This document shows positions 1 to 8,494 of a stretch of 20,914 nt of DNA, in pieces. The position numbers and the translations under genes are program-made. Each line of letters starts with the position of its first letter. Position 1 is the first letter of the stretch. Under the pieces are notes generated by a model that saw only the letters and a list, made by a program, of their open reading frames with translations, did not search any database and had not been told where the DNA came from. The stretch comes from DASZHJ01 sp035263705 (GTDB lineage: Bacteria > Pseudomonadota > Alphaproteobacteria > ATCC43930 > CGMCC-115725). The stretch spans positions 1 to 20,914 of the forward strand of contig DATFRA010000253.1 in the NCBI GenBank assembly GCA_035263705.1. Reading direction: 5' to 3'.

Positions 1-200
1 CCGAGAGTGCCACGCGCGCGAAGATCCTCTCCTTCGCCATCCATCCCTACATCACGGGCGTGCCGCACCGGATTGGCCAACTTGAGGCCTTCCTCGATTA
101 CGCAACCCGGCACCCCGGCGTCGTGTTCTGGACCGGCGAGAAAATCCTGGAGTGGTACAGCAAAACGCGTTGGGGATCGTCAGAAGCCCAGCCGACCTAG
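1..200 (+). CDS. Polysaccharide deacetylase family protein, C-terminal end (5' truncated)
   Basis: The frame that starts at base 3 is open from the window edge to TAG at 198-200, giving about 65 residues. It contains FAIHPYITGVPHR, then a helix ending LDYATRHPGVVFWTGEKILEW. This is the usual C-terminal end of the polysaccharide deacetylase (NodB-like, PuuE/allantoinase-type) family, in which a conserved HP.I.G.P.R segment is followed by HPGVWF.T..EI. The family removes N-acetyl or related groups from glycans, or hydrolyses ring amides, with a metal-dependent NodB fold; the catalytic Asp/His residues would lie upstream of the window. Its stop overlaps the stop of the convergent TPR glycosyltransferase gene within CTAG. 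Whether the substrate is a polysaccharide or a small amide cannot be told from this fragment. Confidence 0.75.
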   Translation, partial: ESATRAKILSFAIHPYITGVPHRIGQLEAFLDYATRHPGVVFWTGEKILEWYSKTRWGSSEAQPT

Positions 201-2404
201 CTTGGCATCGCGGGGACCGCGAACGAGCGGGGCGGCTCCCCTCGGCGCCAGCGCTCATGCATCTCCTGATAGGCGTACTCCAAATGGCGACAGAGACGCT
301 TCGTGTCGAAGAGCGGCGTGGTCGATCGGTTCCGTGCCAGCCGCTCGCGCAGCCGACCCAGGAGGTCGGGATCGCGGGCGAGCTTGAGTGCGAGGGCCTC
401 GTACTCCTCGAGGGTGGAGGTTACGAGCTCCGGAAGTCCGATCGCAGACAGCAAACTCGCCGCCGAGCGCGCGGCAAAGCTTCTTCCCGCGCAGGTCAAC
501 ACCGGCAGGCCCGCCCACAAGCCATCAACCGCCGTCGAGTGAGCCGTATACGGCAGCGTATCCAGAAACAGATCGGCGAGCCGATAACGCGCCAGATGCT
601 CGGGCAACGGACAGCGCCCGGCGACGATGAGCCTATCCGATGCAACGCCGCGCGCCTCGGCCTCCCGGCGCAAATTTGCGACCGCCCACTCATTGTCCGA
701 GCGCACCCAGAGCACCGAGCCGGCAACCGCCTGCAACAGACGCATCCAGACGTCGAAGATCGCCGGCGTGATCTTGTAGCTGTTGTTGAAACAGGCGAAC
801 ACGAACCCGTGCTCGGGCAATCCGTATGCCGATCGAGGCGCGCCAGGCTCTGCGATCTCTCTCGTGGTGTCGCTCGGCAGATAACATTCGGGCAGATGGA
901 CCAGTCTCTCCGAGAAGAACGTCTGCTGGTCGGCCGGGACGAGGACGCGATCGACGAAGATGTAGTCGATGAAATCGGCGCCCATGGTACCGGCGTAGCC
1001 GAGATAGTTCACCTGGATCGGCGCCGGCCGGCGCGCCAGGATCGCCGGCCGGCAGCCGTCGGTGAAACCCGCGAGATCCACCGCCACATCGATCTCGAGC
1101 GCTCGCATCAGACGCGCCACCTCGAGATCTGACATGGATCGGACGTCGAGGAATCTGTCGAACGAGCTCATCATGAGCTTGCGCATGGCGCCGCCGTCGT
1201 CGACCCCCAGTGAGAACGCGTAGGTTTCGAACCGGCTGCGGTCGTGCAAACCAAATAGCTCCGCTGTCGAGACTGAGATCGTGTGATCTCGAAAATCTGC
1301 CGACAGATAGCCGACGCGAATCTTGTCCCGTGCCACCGGCGCGGGAGGAGGAAGGGTGATCTCTCGAGCGAGCTTGTTGTCCGCGAGGTATCGCCGCGCG
1401 GCCTCGAGTTGGATCGCGGGATCGTCGACCGTTGAGATGACGACCAAGGGCAGTATCGATCTCGCACCCGAGCGAAGCGCCCCGATCAAATTCGCTTGAT
1501 CGCCAGCGGCTGTGGTCCAGTCGCAAATCTGTCGCTTGAGCAGGACATAGAGCGAGCGAGCCGTGCCGTGACGCGGATCAAGCTCGAAGGCGCGGCGATA
1601 GCTCGCGACGGCGCCGTCGAGGCGACGAAGCTGATGGAGTGCAGTTCCGAGATGATGGTACGCATCGGCATTGCTCGGATCGAGCTTCAATGCCTGCTCG
1701 TAACTTGCTAGCGCCTCCTCGTATCGCCTCAAATCCTGCAGCACGATCGCGCGATTGACGAGAGCCTTGGCGAAGCCGGGCCTGATCAGCAGCGCCCGAT
1801 CGTAAGTCGCGAGCGACTCGTCATACCGCTTGAGATCCCGCAGCACGTCGGCGCGGTTGGCCAGCGCGTTGGCGAGGTCGGGGCTAATCGCCAGCGCTCG
1901 ATCGCAACTCTCGAGCGCCTCCTCAAATCGCTGAAGATCGCGCAGCACGTCGGCCCGGTTGGCCAGCGCGTTGGCGTAGTTCGGCCTCAGTGCCAACGCC
2001 GTGTTGTAGCTCACGAGTGCGTCTTCCGGCCGCGCCAGGTCGTGCAGGATGTTGCCGCGGTTGTTCAGGGCCTCGGCATAGTCGGGCCTGATCGCCAGTG
2101 CCGCCTCGCAGCTCGCGAGCGCATCCTCGAAACGCTTCAGGCTCCACAGGACATTCGAGCGATTGTTGAGCGCCTCTGCCGAGCGGGGGTTGACCTGTAG
2201 CGCCCTCTTGATGAGCTTGTCCGCTTCCTCGAGAGAGCCATGCTCGGCCTTCAGAACGCCAAGCAAATGCAGCGCGTCGAACTGGTCTGGCTCGGCGCGT
2301 ATCACGCGCTTATAGAGCCGCTCGGCATCGGCAGCATTGCCCGCTTGATGTGCGGCGAACCCCTGCTGCAGCACCCGTAACAGAGTTGGGCCAGCGCTCG
2401 GCAT
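197..2404 (-). CDS. TPR protein with SPINDLY-family (GT41-like) O-GlcNAc transferase domain
   Basis: This 735-aa protein has eight consecutive 34-residue TPR units at about 8-279, with the repeated core ALANRADVLRDL, followed by a linker and a GT41/SPINDLY catalytic region from about 360. Visible landmarks are GYLSADFRDH (His374), CFNNSYKITP (Lys544, at the position of the UDP-contacting lysine of OGT) and YTAHSTAVDGLWAGLPVLT (about 619-637), which matches the donor-binding segment of the family. The family transfers a sugar from UDP-GlcNAc or a similar donor to Ser/Thr of proteins held by the TPR superhelix; bacterial targets are mostly unknown. There is no signal peptide, so the protein is probably cytoplasmic. 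ATG at 2404 is preceded by AGAGAGGT, a good ribosome site. It lies 144 bp downstream of a larger paralogue on the same strand and is probably co-transcribed with it. The family call is firm; donor and acceptor are unknown. Confidence 0.9.
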   Translation of the reverse strand: MPSAGPTLLRVLQQGFAAHQAGNAADAERLYKRVIRAEPDQFDALHLLGVLKAEHGSLEEADKLIKRALQVNPRSAEALNNRSNVLWSLKRFEDALASCEAALAIRPDYAEALNNRGNILHDLARPEDALVSYNTALALRPNYANALANRADVLRDLQRFEEALESCDRALAISPDLANALANRADVLRDLKRYDESLATYDRALLIRPGFAKALVNRAIVLQDLRRYEEALASYEQALKLDPSNADAYHHLGTALHQLRRLDGAVASYRRAFELDPRHGTARSLYVLLKRQICDWTTAAGDQANLIGALRSGARSILPLVVISTVDDPAIQLEAARRYLADNKLAREITLPPPAPVARDKIRVGYLSADFRDHTISVSTAELFGLHDRSRFETYAFSLGVDDGGAMRKLMMSSFDRFLDVRSMSDLEVARLMRALEIDVAVDLAGFTDGCRPAILARRPAPIQVNYLGYAGTMGADFIDYIFVDRVLVPADQQTFFSERLVHLPECYLPSDTTREIAEPGAPRSAYGLPEHGFVFACFNNSYKITPAIFDVWMRLLQAVAGSVLWVRSDNEWAVANLRREAEARGVASDRLIVAGRCPLPEHLARYRLADLFLDTLPYTAHSTAVDGLWAGLPVLTCAGRSFAARSAASLLSAIGLPELVTSTLEEYEALALKLARDPDLLGRLRERLARNRSTTPLFDTKRLCRHLEYAYQEMHERWRRGEPPRSFAVPAMPS

Positions 2405-2548
2405 GTCGATACGACCTCTCTTAGACCCGCGACGATCGGTGCATGACGCCCACCAATACCTCTTCTCTTCAGTACTGCGGCCAGTCCCCGCGGGCGATCG
2501 CCGCCTTCCGCGGAGAACAGCCGCGCGGGCACGACTATACGCCCGCGC

Positions 2549-5083
2549 TCAATGCCCGCCGTGCGCGGCTCTCTCGAGAAAATCCTCCAGAGCAGCGATG
2601 CAATCCGCGTCGCGATAAACGCGATGTTTCCGCTCGGCGATGCGCCGCCTCACCTCGTTCCGCCATCCGGCGTCCCGACCTAGCCGAACGGCGATCGAAA
2701 CATAGTCGTCGAGCGATTCCGCAATGGTGTCCGTAACGCCCATCCGCTCGAGAATGGCAGCGGAATGGCGACCGCGCATGAACCGGCCCCTGAGCGTCAC
2801 AATGGGGAGACCATGCTCGAGACTCTCAGAGGTCGAGTTGTTGCCCGACCACCCGATGCTGTCCAAGACGACATCGCACAGGCCGAACACGGCGATGAAG
2901 CGATCCTGCTCGAGCCGCGGCAGGAAGACGCAATAGTCTGCGGCTCTCAGACCGAACTCGGTGAACGCATTGTCGAGGCGCTTGCGAACGATGTCGCTGA
3001 CTTCGCTCCCAACGTGATGCGAGATGAAGGCGAACTGGCAAGCGCCGACCTCGCGGGCGATGCGTGGATAAATGTGATCGTATTGCGGTAGGTACTTGAA
3101 GAGTGATTGGCCGCTGAAATAGGTAACCGTATCATCACGCAACCCGAGTACTCCGCGGTCGAGCGGAACCGCCTGCACGTCGGGCGGCTCATAATAGACG
3201 GCGAGATTGGGCAGCCGAATGAGGTGCTCCCTGTAGTGCTCTGCTCCGTTCGGCGGCTCCATCAGGTCGCTGCTGAGTACGTGATCCATCGTTGGCAGCC
3301 CGCTAGTCACTGGATGGCCCAGGCCATTGCATTGCACGGCGGCCAGACGTTGCGCGGCCAAGGTCAGCGACATGCCATCCATGCCGACCTCCGGGTAGAT
3401 CAGCACATGCGGTGCATCCGCGAGAATCTCCTCTCGCCAGCGCTCGACCGGCAGCGGGCCCCGCACGAAACGCTGGCATAGGGCCTCAGCGATTTCTGTC
3501 TCGGCGTCGTATTTCGAACCGGTATGATAGCCAAATAGCTCAAAGCGGCGACTGTCGAGTTGGGTCAACCAGCCCTTGATGGGAATCTTCCACACGGAAT
3601 GGTGCCGGAAGAAGCCGCTGATAATGCCGATCCGCACCCGCTCTCCACGGTGCGCCGGCGGCGCTAGAGGGGCCGCCGGAAACCGATCGGCCATGACCCG
3701 GCATGCGAGTTCGCCGTAGAGGCCCTGGAGCTCGCGGTCGTCCTGGCCCTGATAGGCAAGGTAGAAGGGCAGGTTCGAGCTCAATCCTGCGGCGAGCTTC
3801 CCGGCTGGACGCCCGCCATCGACAGCGTCGATGAGCTTTCGAAGCCGGGCTGTGTATTCCGCGCGCTGCCGCGCGATTTCGGGCTCGTCTCGATAGACGA
3901 TGGACAGTTGCGCCATGCACAGCGCGAACTCGGCCTCGGCGAAATCGGGCTTGAGCGCGAGCGCTTGCTCGTAGTGCGCAATCGCCTGCTCGCGCCTGCC
4001 TTGATCCCTAAGCACGCCGCCGAGGTTGTAATGCGCCCCGGCGAGGCCTGGCTCTATCTGCATCGCCTGCTCGTAGCTCGCGGCCGCTTCATTGTATTTG
4101 CCCAGCTCCCTAAACACGTTTCCGCGGGTATTCATGGCGTCGGCGAGGCGCGGCGTAATCTCGAGCGCGCGGTCGCAGCTTTCCAGTGCCTCTTGGTACC
4201 GCCTCATGCCTAGGAGTGCGTCGCCACGGCTGGACAGCGCGTGGGCGTTCGCGGGCTCGACTGCCAGCGCGCGGTCGAGCCACGCGATGGCTTCTGCGTA
4301 TTGCTTGGTCGCCCGGAGCACATCGCCGCGCGCTTGCAGAAACACGGCCGAGCGGGGCTCGATCGCCAGCGCGCGGTCGCAACTTTCGAGCGCTTCGGCA
4401 TACCGCTCCAGGTCGCGCAGGACACCAGCGCGGTTCGCTAACACCCTAGCGTAGTCCGGCTTTATAGAGAGCGCCCTGTCGTACGCTGCGAGAGATTCAT
4501 CGCGACGACCCAGGTGATGGAGCACGAGACCCCGATTGTTGAGGGCTTCCACTAGATCCGGGTTGACCGCCAGCGCGCGCTCGCAGCTTGCGAGCGCCTC
4601 GTCGTACCGCTTGAGATCCCGCAGCACGTCGGCGCGGTTGGCGAGCGCTTTCGCATAGTCGGGCTTGATGGCGAGTGCCTTCTCATAGCCCTCCAGAGCC
4701 TCCTCGTGCCTTCTCAAGTCGTGGAGCACGTTGCCACGATTGTTGAGTGCCTCGGCAAAGTCTGGCTTGATCGCCAGCGCGCGATCGCAGCTGGCCAAAG
4801 CTTCCTCGAATCGCTTTAGGGCACGCAGTACGTTGGCGCGATTGTTGAGGGCGTCCGCCGAGCGCGGATTGACGTTGAGCGCTCGACCGAGCAATCGGTT
4901 CGCCTCGTCATGCTTGCCCGTTTGGGCCGCAAGCACGCCCAGCAGGTGCAGCGCATCGAATTGGTCGGGCGCAGCGCGCAGGATGAGCCGGTACATCCGC
5001 TCGGCCTCGGCGAGATGGCCCGCTTGATGCGCGGAATGAGCGTGCTGAAGAGCTTGCGCCAGGCTTAGGTTCGCGCCACGCAC
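2549..5083 (-). CDS. Large TPR protein with divergent SPINDLY/GT41-like glycosyltransferase domain
   Basis: This 844-aa protein has eleven 34-residue TPR units at about 8-381, a helical linker, then a Rossmann-like region beginning RVRIGIISGFFRHHS (482-496). This matches the family's first catalytic block, with His494/His495 replacing the DH pair of its neighbour. Further landmarks are FSGQSLFKYLPQYD (Lys663, aligned with the donor-binding lysine) and DSIGWSGNNSTSESLEHGLPIVT (about 741-763), a divergent version of the donor loop. It begins at GTG (5083); the same frame is closed upstream by TAA and no ATG lies between, and GGAAAG precedes the start. There is no signal peptide, so a cytoplasmic glycosyltransferase is expected. 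It heads the leftward pair, and its promoter must lie in the 205-bp divergent spacer. The catalytic domain differs so much from its neighbour that donor or acceptor specificity probably differs (inference). Confidence 0.85.
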   Translation of the reverse strand: MRGANLSLAQALQHAHSAHQAGHLAEAERMYRLILRAAPDQFDALHLLGVLAAQTGKHDEANRLLGRALNVNPRSADALNNRANVLRALKRFEEALASCDRALAIKPDFAEALNNRGNVLHDLRRHEEALEGYEKALAIKPDYAKALANRADVLRDLKRYDEALASCERALAVNPDLVEALNNRGLVLHHLGRRDESLAAYDRALSIKPDYARVLANRAGVLRDLERYAEALESCDRALAIEPRSAVFLQARGDVLRATKQYAEAIAWLDRALAVEPANAHALSSRGDALLGMRRYQEALESCDRALEITPRLADAMNTRGNVFRELGKYNEAAASYEQAMQIEPGLAGAHYNLGGVLRDQGRREQAIAHYEQALALKPDFAEAEFALCMAQLSIVYRDEPEIARQRAEYTARLRKLIDAVDGGRPAGKLAAGLSSNLPFYLAYQGQDDRELQGLYGELACRVMADRFPAAPLAPPAHRGERVRIGIISGFFRHHSVWKIPIKGWLTQLDSRRFELFGYHTGSKYDAETEIAEALCQRFVRGPLPVERWREEILADAPHVLIYPEVGMDGMSLTLAAQRLAAVQCNGLGHPVTSGLPTMDHVLSSDLMEPPNGAEHYREHLIRLPNLAVYYEPPDVQAVPLDRGVLGLRDDTVTYFSGQSLFKYLPQYDHIYPRIAREVGACQFAFISHHVGSEVSDIVRKRLDNAFTEFGLRAADYCVFLPRLEQDRFIAVFGLCDVVLDSIGWSGNNSTSESLEHGLPIVTLRGRFMRGRHSAAILERMGVTDTIAESLDDYVSIAVRLGRDAGWRNEVRRRIAERKHRVYRDADCIAALEDFLERAAHGGH

Positions 5084-5119
5084 GATGAAGGCTTTCCGCT
5101 GTCGGACTCGCTGGCCTTG

Positions 5120-5147
5120 ATATTACCGCGCGATTGACGGTCGTCAC
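5120..5147 (-). promoter_or_regulatory. Candidate sigma70-like promoter for the 844-aa TPR glycosyltransferase
   Basis: Read on the minus strand, GTGACG (5147-5142), a 16-nt spacer and TAATAT (5125-5120) resemble -35 and -10 boxes. The -10 lies 36 nt before the GTG start, giving a leader of about 30 nt. The -35 matches TTGACA only moderately, so this is a prediction by eye. Confidence 0.3.
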
Positions 5148-5188
5148 GGACGAAACAGGCGCGGCGTTCCCGCCGCTTCGCTTTGTCC
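5148..5188. other. Imperfect hairpin in the divergent spacer
   Basis: Outer arms GGAC/GTCC with AAA/TTT flank an inner perfect stem GCGGCG-TTCC-CGCCGC (5161-5176), with an asymmetric internal loop. It lies between the two divergent glycosyltransferase genes, upstream of the predicted leftward promoter and in the likely leader of the rightward gene. It has no U-tract on either strand, so it is not a typical terminator. It may be regulatory or incidental. Confidence 0.3.
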
Positions 5189-5288
5189 CAGACCGGAATA
5201 GAGCACCGAGCCGGGACGCCCTGGGCGGGCCCACGATCCTTGCCAGACACGGTCTCTCGCGATAAGGACCGGGAGAAACCCGGGCTCA

Positions 5289-6233
5289 TTGGGTGCGGCA
5301 GTGAGGAACGCCTTGTCCGTCGCCAAGAGTGATGTCGTCATCTTTACCGCGGCCGACACGAGGTTCTTCAGCATGTGCCTCGGGCTGGTGCTCTCATTGT
5401 TGAGGTTGGCGCGGACGCCGCCGCGAATCCGCGTTCTCGACCTTGGACTCTCGCCGGTGCAGGTTCAGACCTTGACGCCCCTCGTCGAGCAGATTCTGCG
5501 ACCGGAGTGGTATTCGAAGGCCGAGCGCGATCTGCCGTTGACTTTCCGGGGCCTCACCGCGCGGCCCCATCTACCACGTTACGTAAATGACGCCGAGATT
5601 CTCGTTTGGCTCGACGCGGATACGTGGGTCCAGGAATGGAGCGCGGTCGCTACCCTAATCGCCGACGCCCGATCAGGCGGAATGGCTATCGTCGAGGAAC
5701 AACGCGGCCCCGGTGTCTCCATTGAAACTGTGCAGCCGGACGGGACGACCCGTCCCTTCAAGATCACCGCAGAATCGATGGAGCGCGCAGTGCGCAGATG
5801 CTATCGGGACTGTTTCGGAGCGGAGGCAGAAGCGAAATATGGTGGCATGGCTAACTTTAACGGCGGAGTGTGGGCGCTTCGACGGGAGTCACCGAGCTGG
5901 GCGGTCTATGGTGAGCTGATCGAGGCCGGGCTCTCGCGCTCGGTGCACCCTCTCGTCGAACAGCAGGCGCTCAATATTGCGATCCGTAGCGGCAGGATCG
6001 CGGTGGCACCTCAGCCAATGACCAGCAACTACGTGATGAACCATGCCCTACCGTGGATCGACACCGACAACGCCCGGTTCGTCATGCCGCGCCCGCCCCA
6101 TGAAACCATCGGCATTCTGCATCTGAATGACCTCAAGGAGTTCTCCACCCTTGTCTTGCAGTGCTTGCCCAGCGGGCGCAAGGCTCTGGTGCCCATCCAT
6201 TTCCTTGATCTGGTTGCCGGCGCCCGCTCCTGA
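5289..6233 (+). CDS. GT8-like glycosyltransferase (DxD-containing nucleotide-sugar transferase)
   Basis: This protein of about 314 aa opens with a Rossmann-type strand (DVVIFTAADTRFF, 15-27), has a DxD site in VWLDADTW (DAD at 109-111), an acceptor-side NFNGGVWALRR (189-199) and a late GILHLND (His278). This order, with DxD binding Mn and the nucleotide sugar, FN.G.. in the middle and a C-terminal His, is that of GT8-type (glycogenin/LgtC-like) transferases. Overall similarity is loose, so the exact GT family is uncertain. The start is also uncertain: TTG 5289 is the most upstream reasonable choice, GTG 5301 is an alternative, and the frame is closed by TAG at 5199. There is no signal peptide or membrane segment. 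It is transcribed away from the TPR glycosyltransferases and could add or extend a sugar in the same glycan or glycoprotein route. Confidence 0.7.
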   Translation: MGAAVRNALSVAKSDVVIFTAADTRFFSMCLGLVLSLLRLARTPPRIRVLDLGLSPVQVQTLTPLVEQILRPEWYSKAERDLPLTFRGLTARPHLPRYVNDAEILVWLDADTWVQEWSAVATLIADARSGGMAIVEEQRGPGVSIETVQPDGTTRPFKITAESMERAVRRCYRDCFGAEAEAKYGGMANFNGGVWALRRESPSWAVYGELIEAGLSRSVHPLVEQQALNIAIRSGRIAVAPQPMTSNYVMNHALPWIDTDNARFVMPRPPHETIGILHLNDLKEFSTLVLQCLPSGRKALVPIHFLDLVAGARS

Positions 6234-6402
6234 CAAACGGATCAAAGCCGAGTCCAGCGAGCCGCGGTTATATGCTCCCCACTCAACCCAGCTCTGAGGC
6301 CGTTGTCCTTCGGCGCGAATGTGTCGATCATATCGCTCACTTTCCCATGATGGTCGCTGGCATGACGCTTTTGCGACCGCCGACTCGTTAGGGCCATTCT
6401 CT

Positions 6403-8484
6403 TTGACCTCTCCCGCACCCGCTGCCCGCCTCGGCGTCGATATCGGCGGCACCTTCACCGACGTGGCGCTCGAGCTCGGCGAGCGGCGCCTTACCTCCAA
6501 GGTACTGACCACCGCCAAGGCGCCCGAGGAGGGCGTGTTGGCGGCGATCCGCGCCGTCATCGCGGAGGCCAAGATCGGGCCTGGCCAGATCGCGCTGGTG
6601 ATCCACGGCACCACGCTCGCGACCAATGCGCTGATCGAGCGCAAAGGCGCGCGCACGGCGCTCCTCACCACCGAGGGTTTTCGCGATGTGCTGGAGATCC
6701 GGCACGAGAACCGGTTCGAGCAGTACGACGTCAACATCGACCTGCCGCCGCCGCTGGTGCCGCGGCGCTGGCGTCTGCCGATCCGCGAGCGCATCAACGC
6801 GCAAGGCCGGGTGCTCACGCCGCTCGATCCCGCGAGCATCGTGCAAGCCCTCGACACGCTCGCGGCGCAGGAGATCGAATCCGTCGCCGTGGGCTTCCTC
6901 CACGCCTTCACCAATCCCGAGCACGAGCAGCGGGTCGGCGAGGCCGTCGCCAAGCGCTTTCCGACCATGACGGTGACGCTCTCCTCCGAGGTCTCGCCGG
7001 AGATGCGCGAGTACGAGCGGCTCTCCACGGCCTGTGCCAATGCCTATGTGCAGCCGTCGATGGGACGTTACCTGGGCAAGCTCGACGAAGAGCTCAAGCG
7101 CGCGGGCTTCCGCTGTCCGCTCTTCCTGATGACCTCCGGCGGCGGCATCACCACGGTCGAGACCGCGATCCGATTTCCGGTTCGGCTCGTCGAGTCCGGT
7201 CCCGCCGGCGGGGCCATCTTCGCGAGCCGCATCGCGAAGCAGCACGGGCTCGACCACGTGCTCTCCTTCGACATGGGCGGCACCACCGCAAAGATCTGCC
7301 TGATCGACCACGCGCAGCCGCAGACCAACCGGCTCTTCGAGGTCGCGCGCATCTATCGGTTCCTCAAGGGCAGCGGCCTGCCGCTGCGCATTCCCGTGAT
7401 CGAGATGGTGGAGATCGGCGCCGGCGGCGGCTCGATCGCGCGCATAGACGCCATGGGCCGGATCGCCGTGGGTCCGGACAGCGCGGGCTCCGAGCCCGGG
7501 CCGGTCTGCTACGCCCGCGGCGGCGTCGACCCCACGGTGACGGACGCCGACGTCGTGCTGGGCCGCATCGATCCCGCCACCTTCTCCGGCGGCTCCATGA
7601 GCCTCGACGTCGCGGGATCGAAGCGCGAGATCGAGACCCGGCTCGGCGAGCGCTTGGGCCTCAACACCGAGCTCGCGGCGCTCGGCGTCAGCGAGATGGT
7701 GGACGAGAATATGGCGAACGCCGCCCGCGTCCACGCCATCGAGAGCGGCAAGGACGTGCGCCCGCGTACCCTCATCGCCTTCGGCGGCGCCGCTCCGATC
7801 CATGCGTCGCGCGTCGCGGAGAAACTCGGCATCGCCCGCGTGCTCGTGCCGGCAAATGCCGGCGTCGGCTCCGCGGTGGGATTCCTTCGCGCGCCCGTCG
7901 CCTACGAGATCGTGCGCAGCCACCTCGAGCGGGTGAGCGCCTTCAACGCGACGGTCGTGAACCGATTGCTCGGCGAGATGCGCGCCGAGGCCGAGGCGAT
8001 CGTCCGCCGCGGCGCGCCCGAGGCGAAGCTGACCGAGCAGCGCTCGGCCTTCATGCGCTATCGCGGCCAGGGCCACGAGATCGCGGTGATCTTGCCGGTG
8101 CGCGCCTTCACGAGCGATGACCGTGGCCACCTCACCGAGCTCTTCGAAGCCGCCTACCGCCGGCTCTATAGTCGCGCGATCCCCGGCGTCGACGTCGAGA
8201 TCTTGAGCTGGGTCGTCTCGGTGAGCACCCCCGCCGAGGGGAGCCTCGCGACACCCGTCCCGGTCAAGCCCTACGAGCCCAAGCCCCGCTCGCGCCGGAA
8301 GGTGTTCGACCCCAACACCGGCGAATTCCTTGAGGTACCGATCTACTGGCGCCCCGACCTCACGCCCGGCGCCCGCATCAAAGGTCCAGCCGTCATCGCC
8401 GAGGATGAGACCTCGACCGTGCTGAGCCCGCTCTTCGACGCGGAGATCGACGGCTTTGGCTATATCGCGCTGACGCGCCGCTAG
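6403..8484 (+). CDS. hyuA: Hydantoinase/oxoprolinase subunit A (N-methylhydantoinase A family)
   Basis: About 693 aa from the chosen start. The N-terminal RLGVDIGGTFTDVALEL (from about residue 9) is the phosphate-binding motif of the Hydant_A_N domain. The middle holds MTSGGGITT and RLVESGPAGGA, then FDMGGTTAKICLID, which are hallmarks of the ASKHA-fold hydantoinase A domain. GAGGGSIARID and FGGAAPIHA follow. With subunit B the family hydrolyses cyclic amides (5-oxoproline, N-methylhydantoin, hydantoins) at the cost of ATP, in the cytoplasm. An ATG at 6319 would add 28 residues, but only about half of those codons end in G/C whereas the rest of the gene is nearly saturated, so TTG 6403 next to the conserved start is preferred. 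Subunit B lies about 1.4 kb downstream in the same direction, beyond an antisense gene. The substrate is not predictable from sequence alone. Confidence 0.92.
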   Translation: MTSPAPAARLGVDIGGTFTDVALELGERRLTSKVLTTAKAPEEGVLAAIRAVIAEAKIGPGQIALVIHGTTLATNALIERKGARTALLTTEGFRDVLEIRHENRFEQYDVNIDLPPPLVPRRWRLPIRERINAQGRVLTPLDPASIVQALDTLAAQEIESVAVGFLHAFTNPEHEQRVGEAVAKRFPTMTVTLSSEVSPEMREYERLSTACANAYVQPSMGRYLGKLDEELKRAGFRCPLFLMTSGGGITTVETAIRFPVRLVESGPAGGAIFASRIAKQHGLDHVLSFDMGGTTAKICLIDHAQPQTNRLFEVARIYRFLKGSGLPLRIPVIEMVEIGAGGGSIARIDAMGRIAVGPDSAGSEPGPVCYARGGVDPTVTDADVVLGRIDPATFSGGSMSLDVAGSKREIETRLGERLGLNTELAALGVSEMVDENMANAARVHAIESGKDVRPRTLIAFGGAAPIHASRVAEKLGIARVLVPANAGVGSAVGFLRAPVAYEIVRSHLERVSAFNATVVNRLLGEMRAEAEAIVRRGAPEAKLTEQRSAFMRYRGQGHEIAVILPVRAFTSDDRGHLTELFEAAYRRLYSRAIPGVDVEILSWVVSVSTPAEGSLATPVPVKPYEPKPRSRRKVFDPNTGEFLEVPIYWRPDLTPGARIKGPAVIAEDETSTVLSPLFDAEIDGFGYIALTRR

Positions 8485-8494
8485 AGCGCGCGCG

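Noticed and set aside
152..1132. A 326-codon plus-strand open frame opposite the first TPR glycosyltransferase
   Set aside because: It is antisense to a clear GT41 catalytic domain and shows no recognisable motif; its length is explained by codon bias.
1700..2330. Regular repeats of about 102 bp suggesting a tandem DNA array or CRISPR
   Set aside because: The period is 34 codons and the units translate as TPR motifs; they vary in sequence and lack unique spacers of fixed length.
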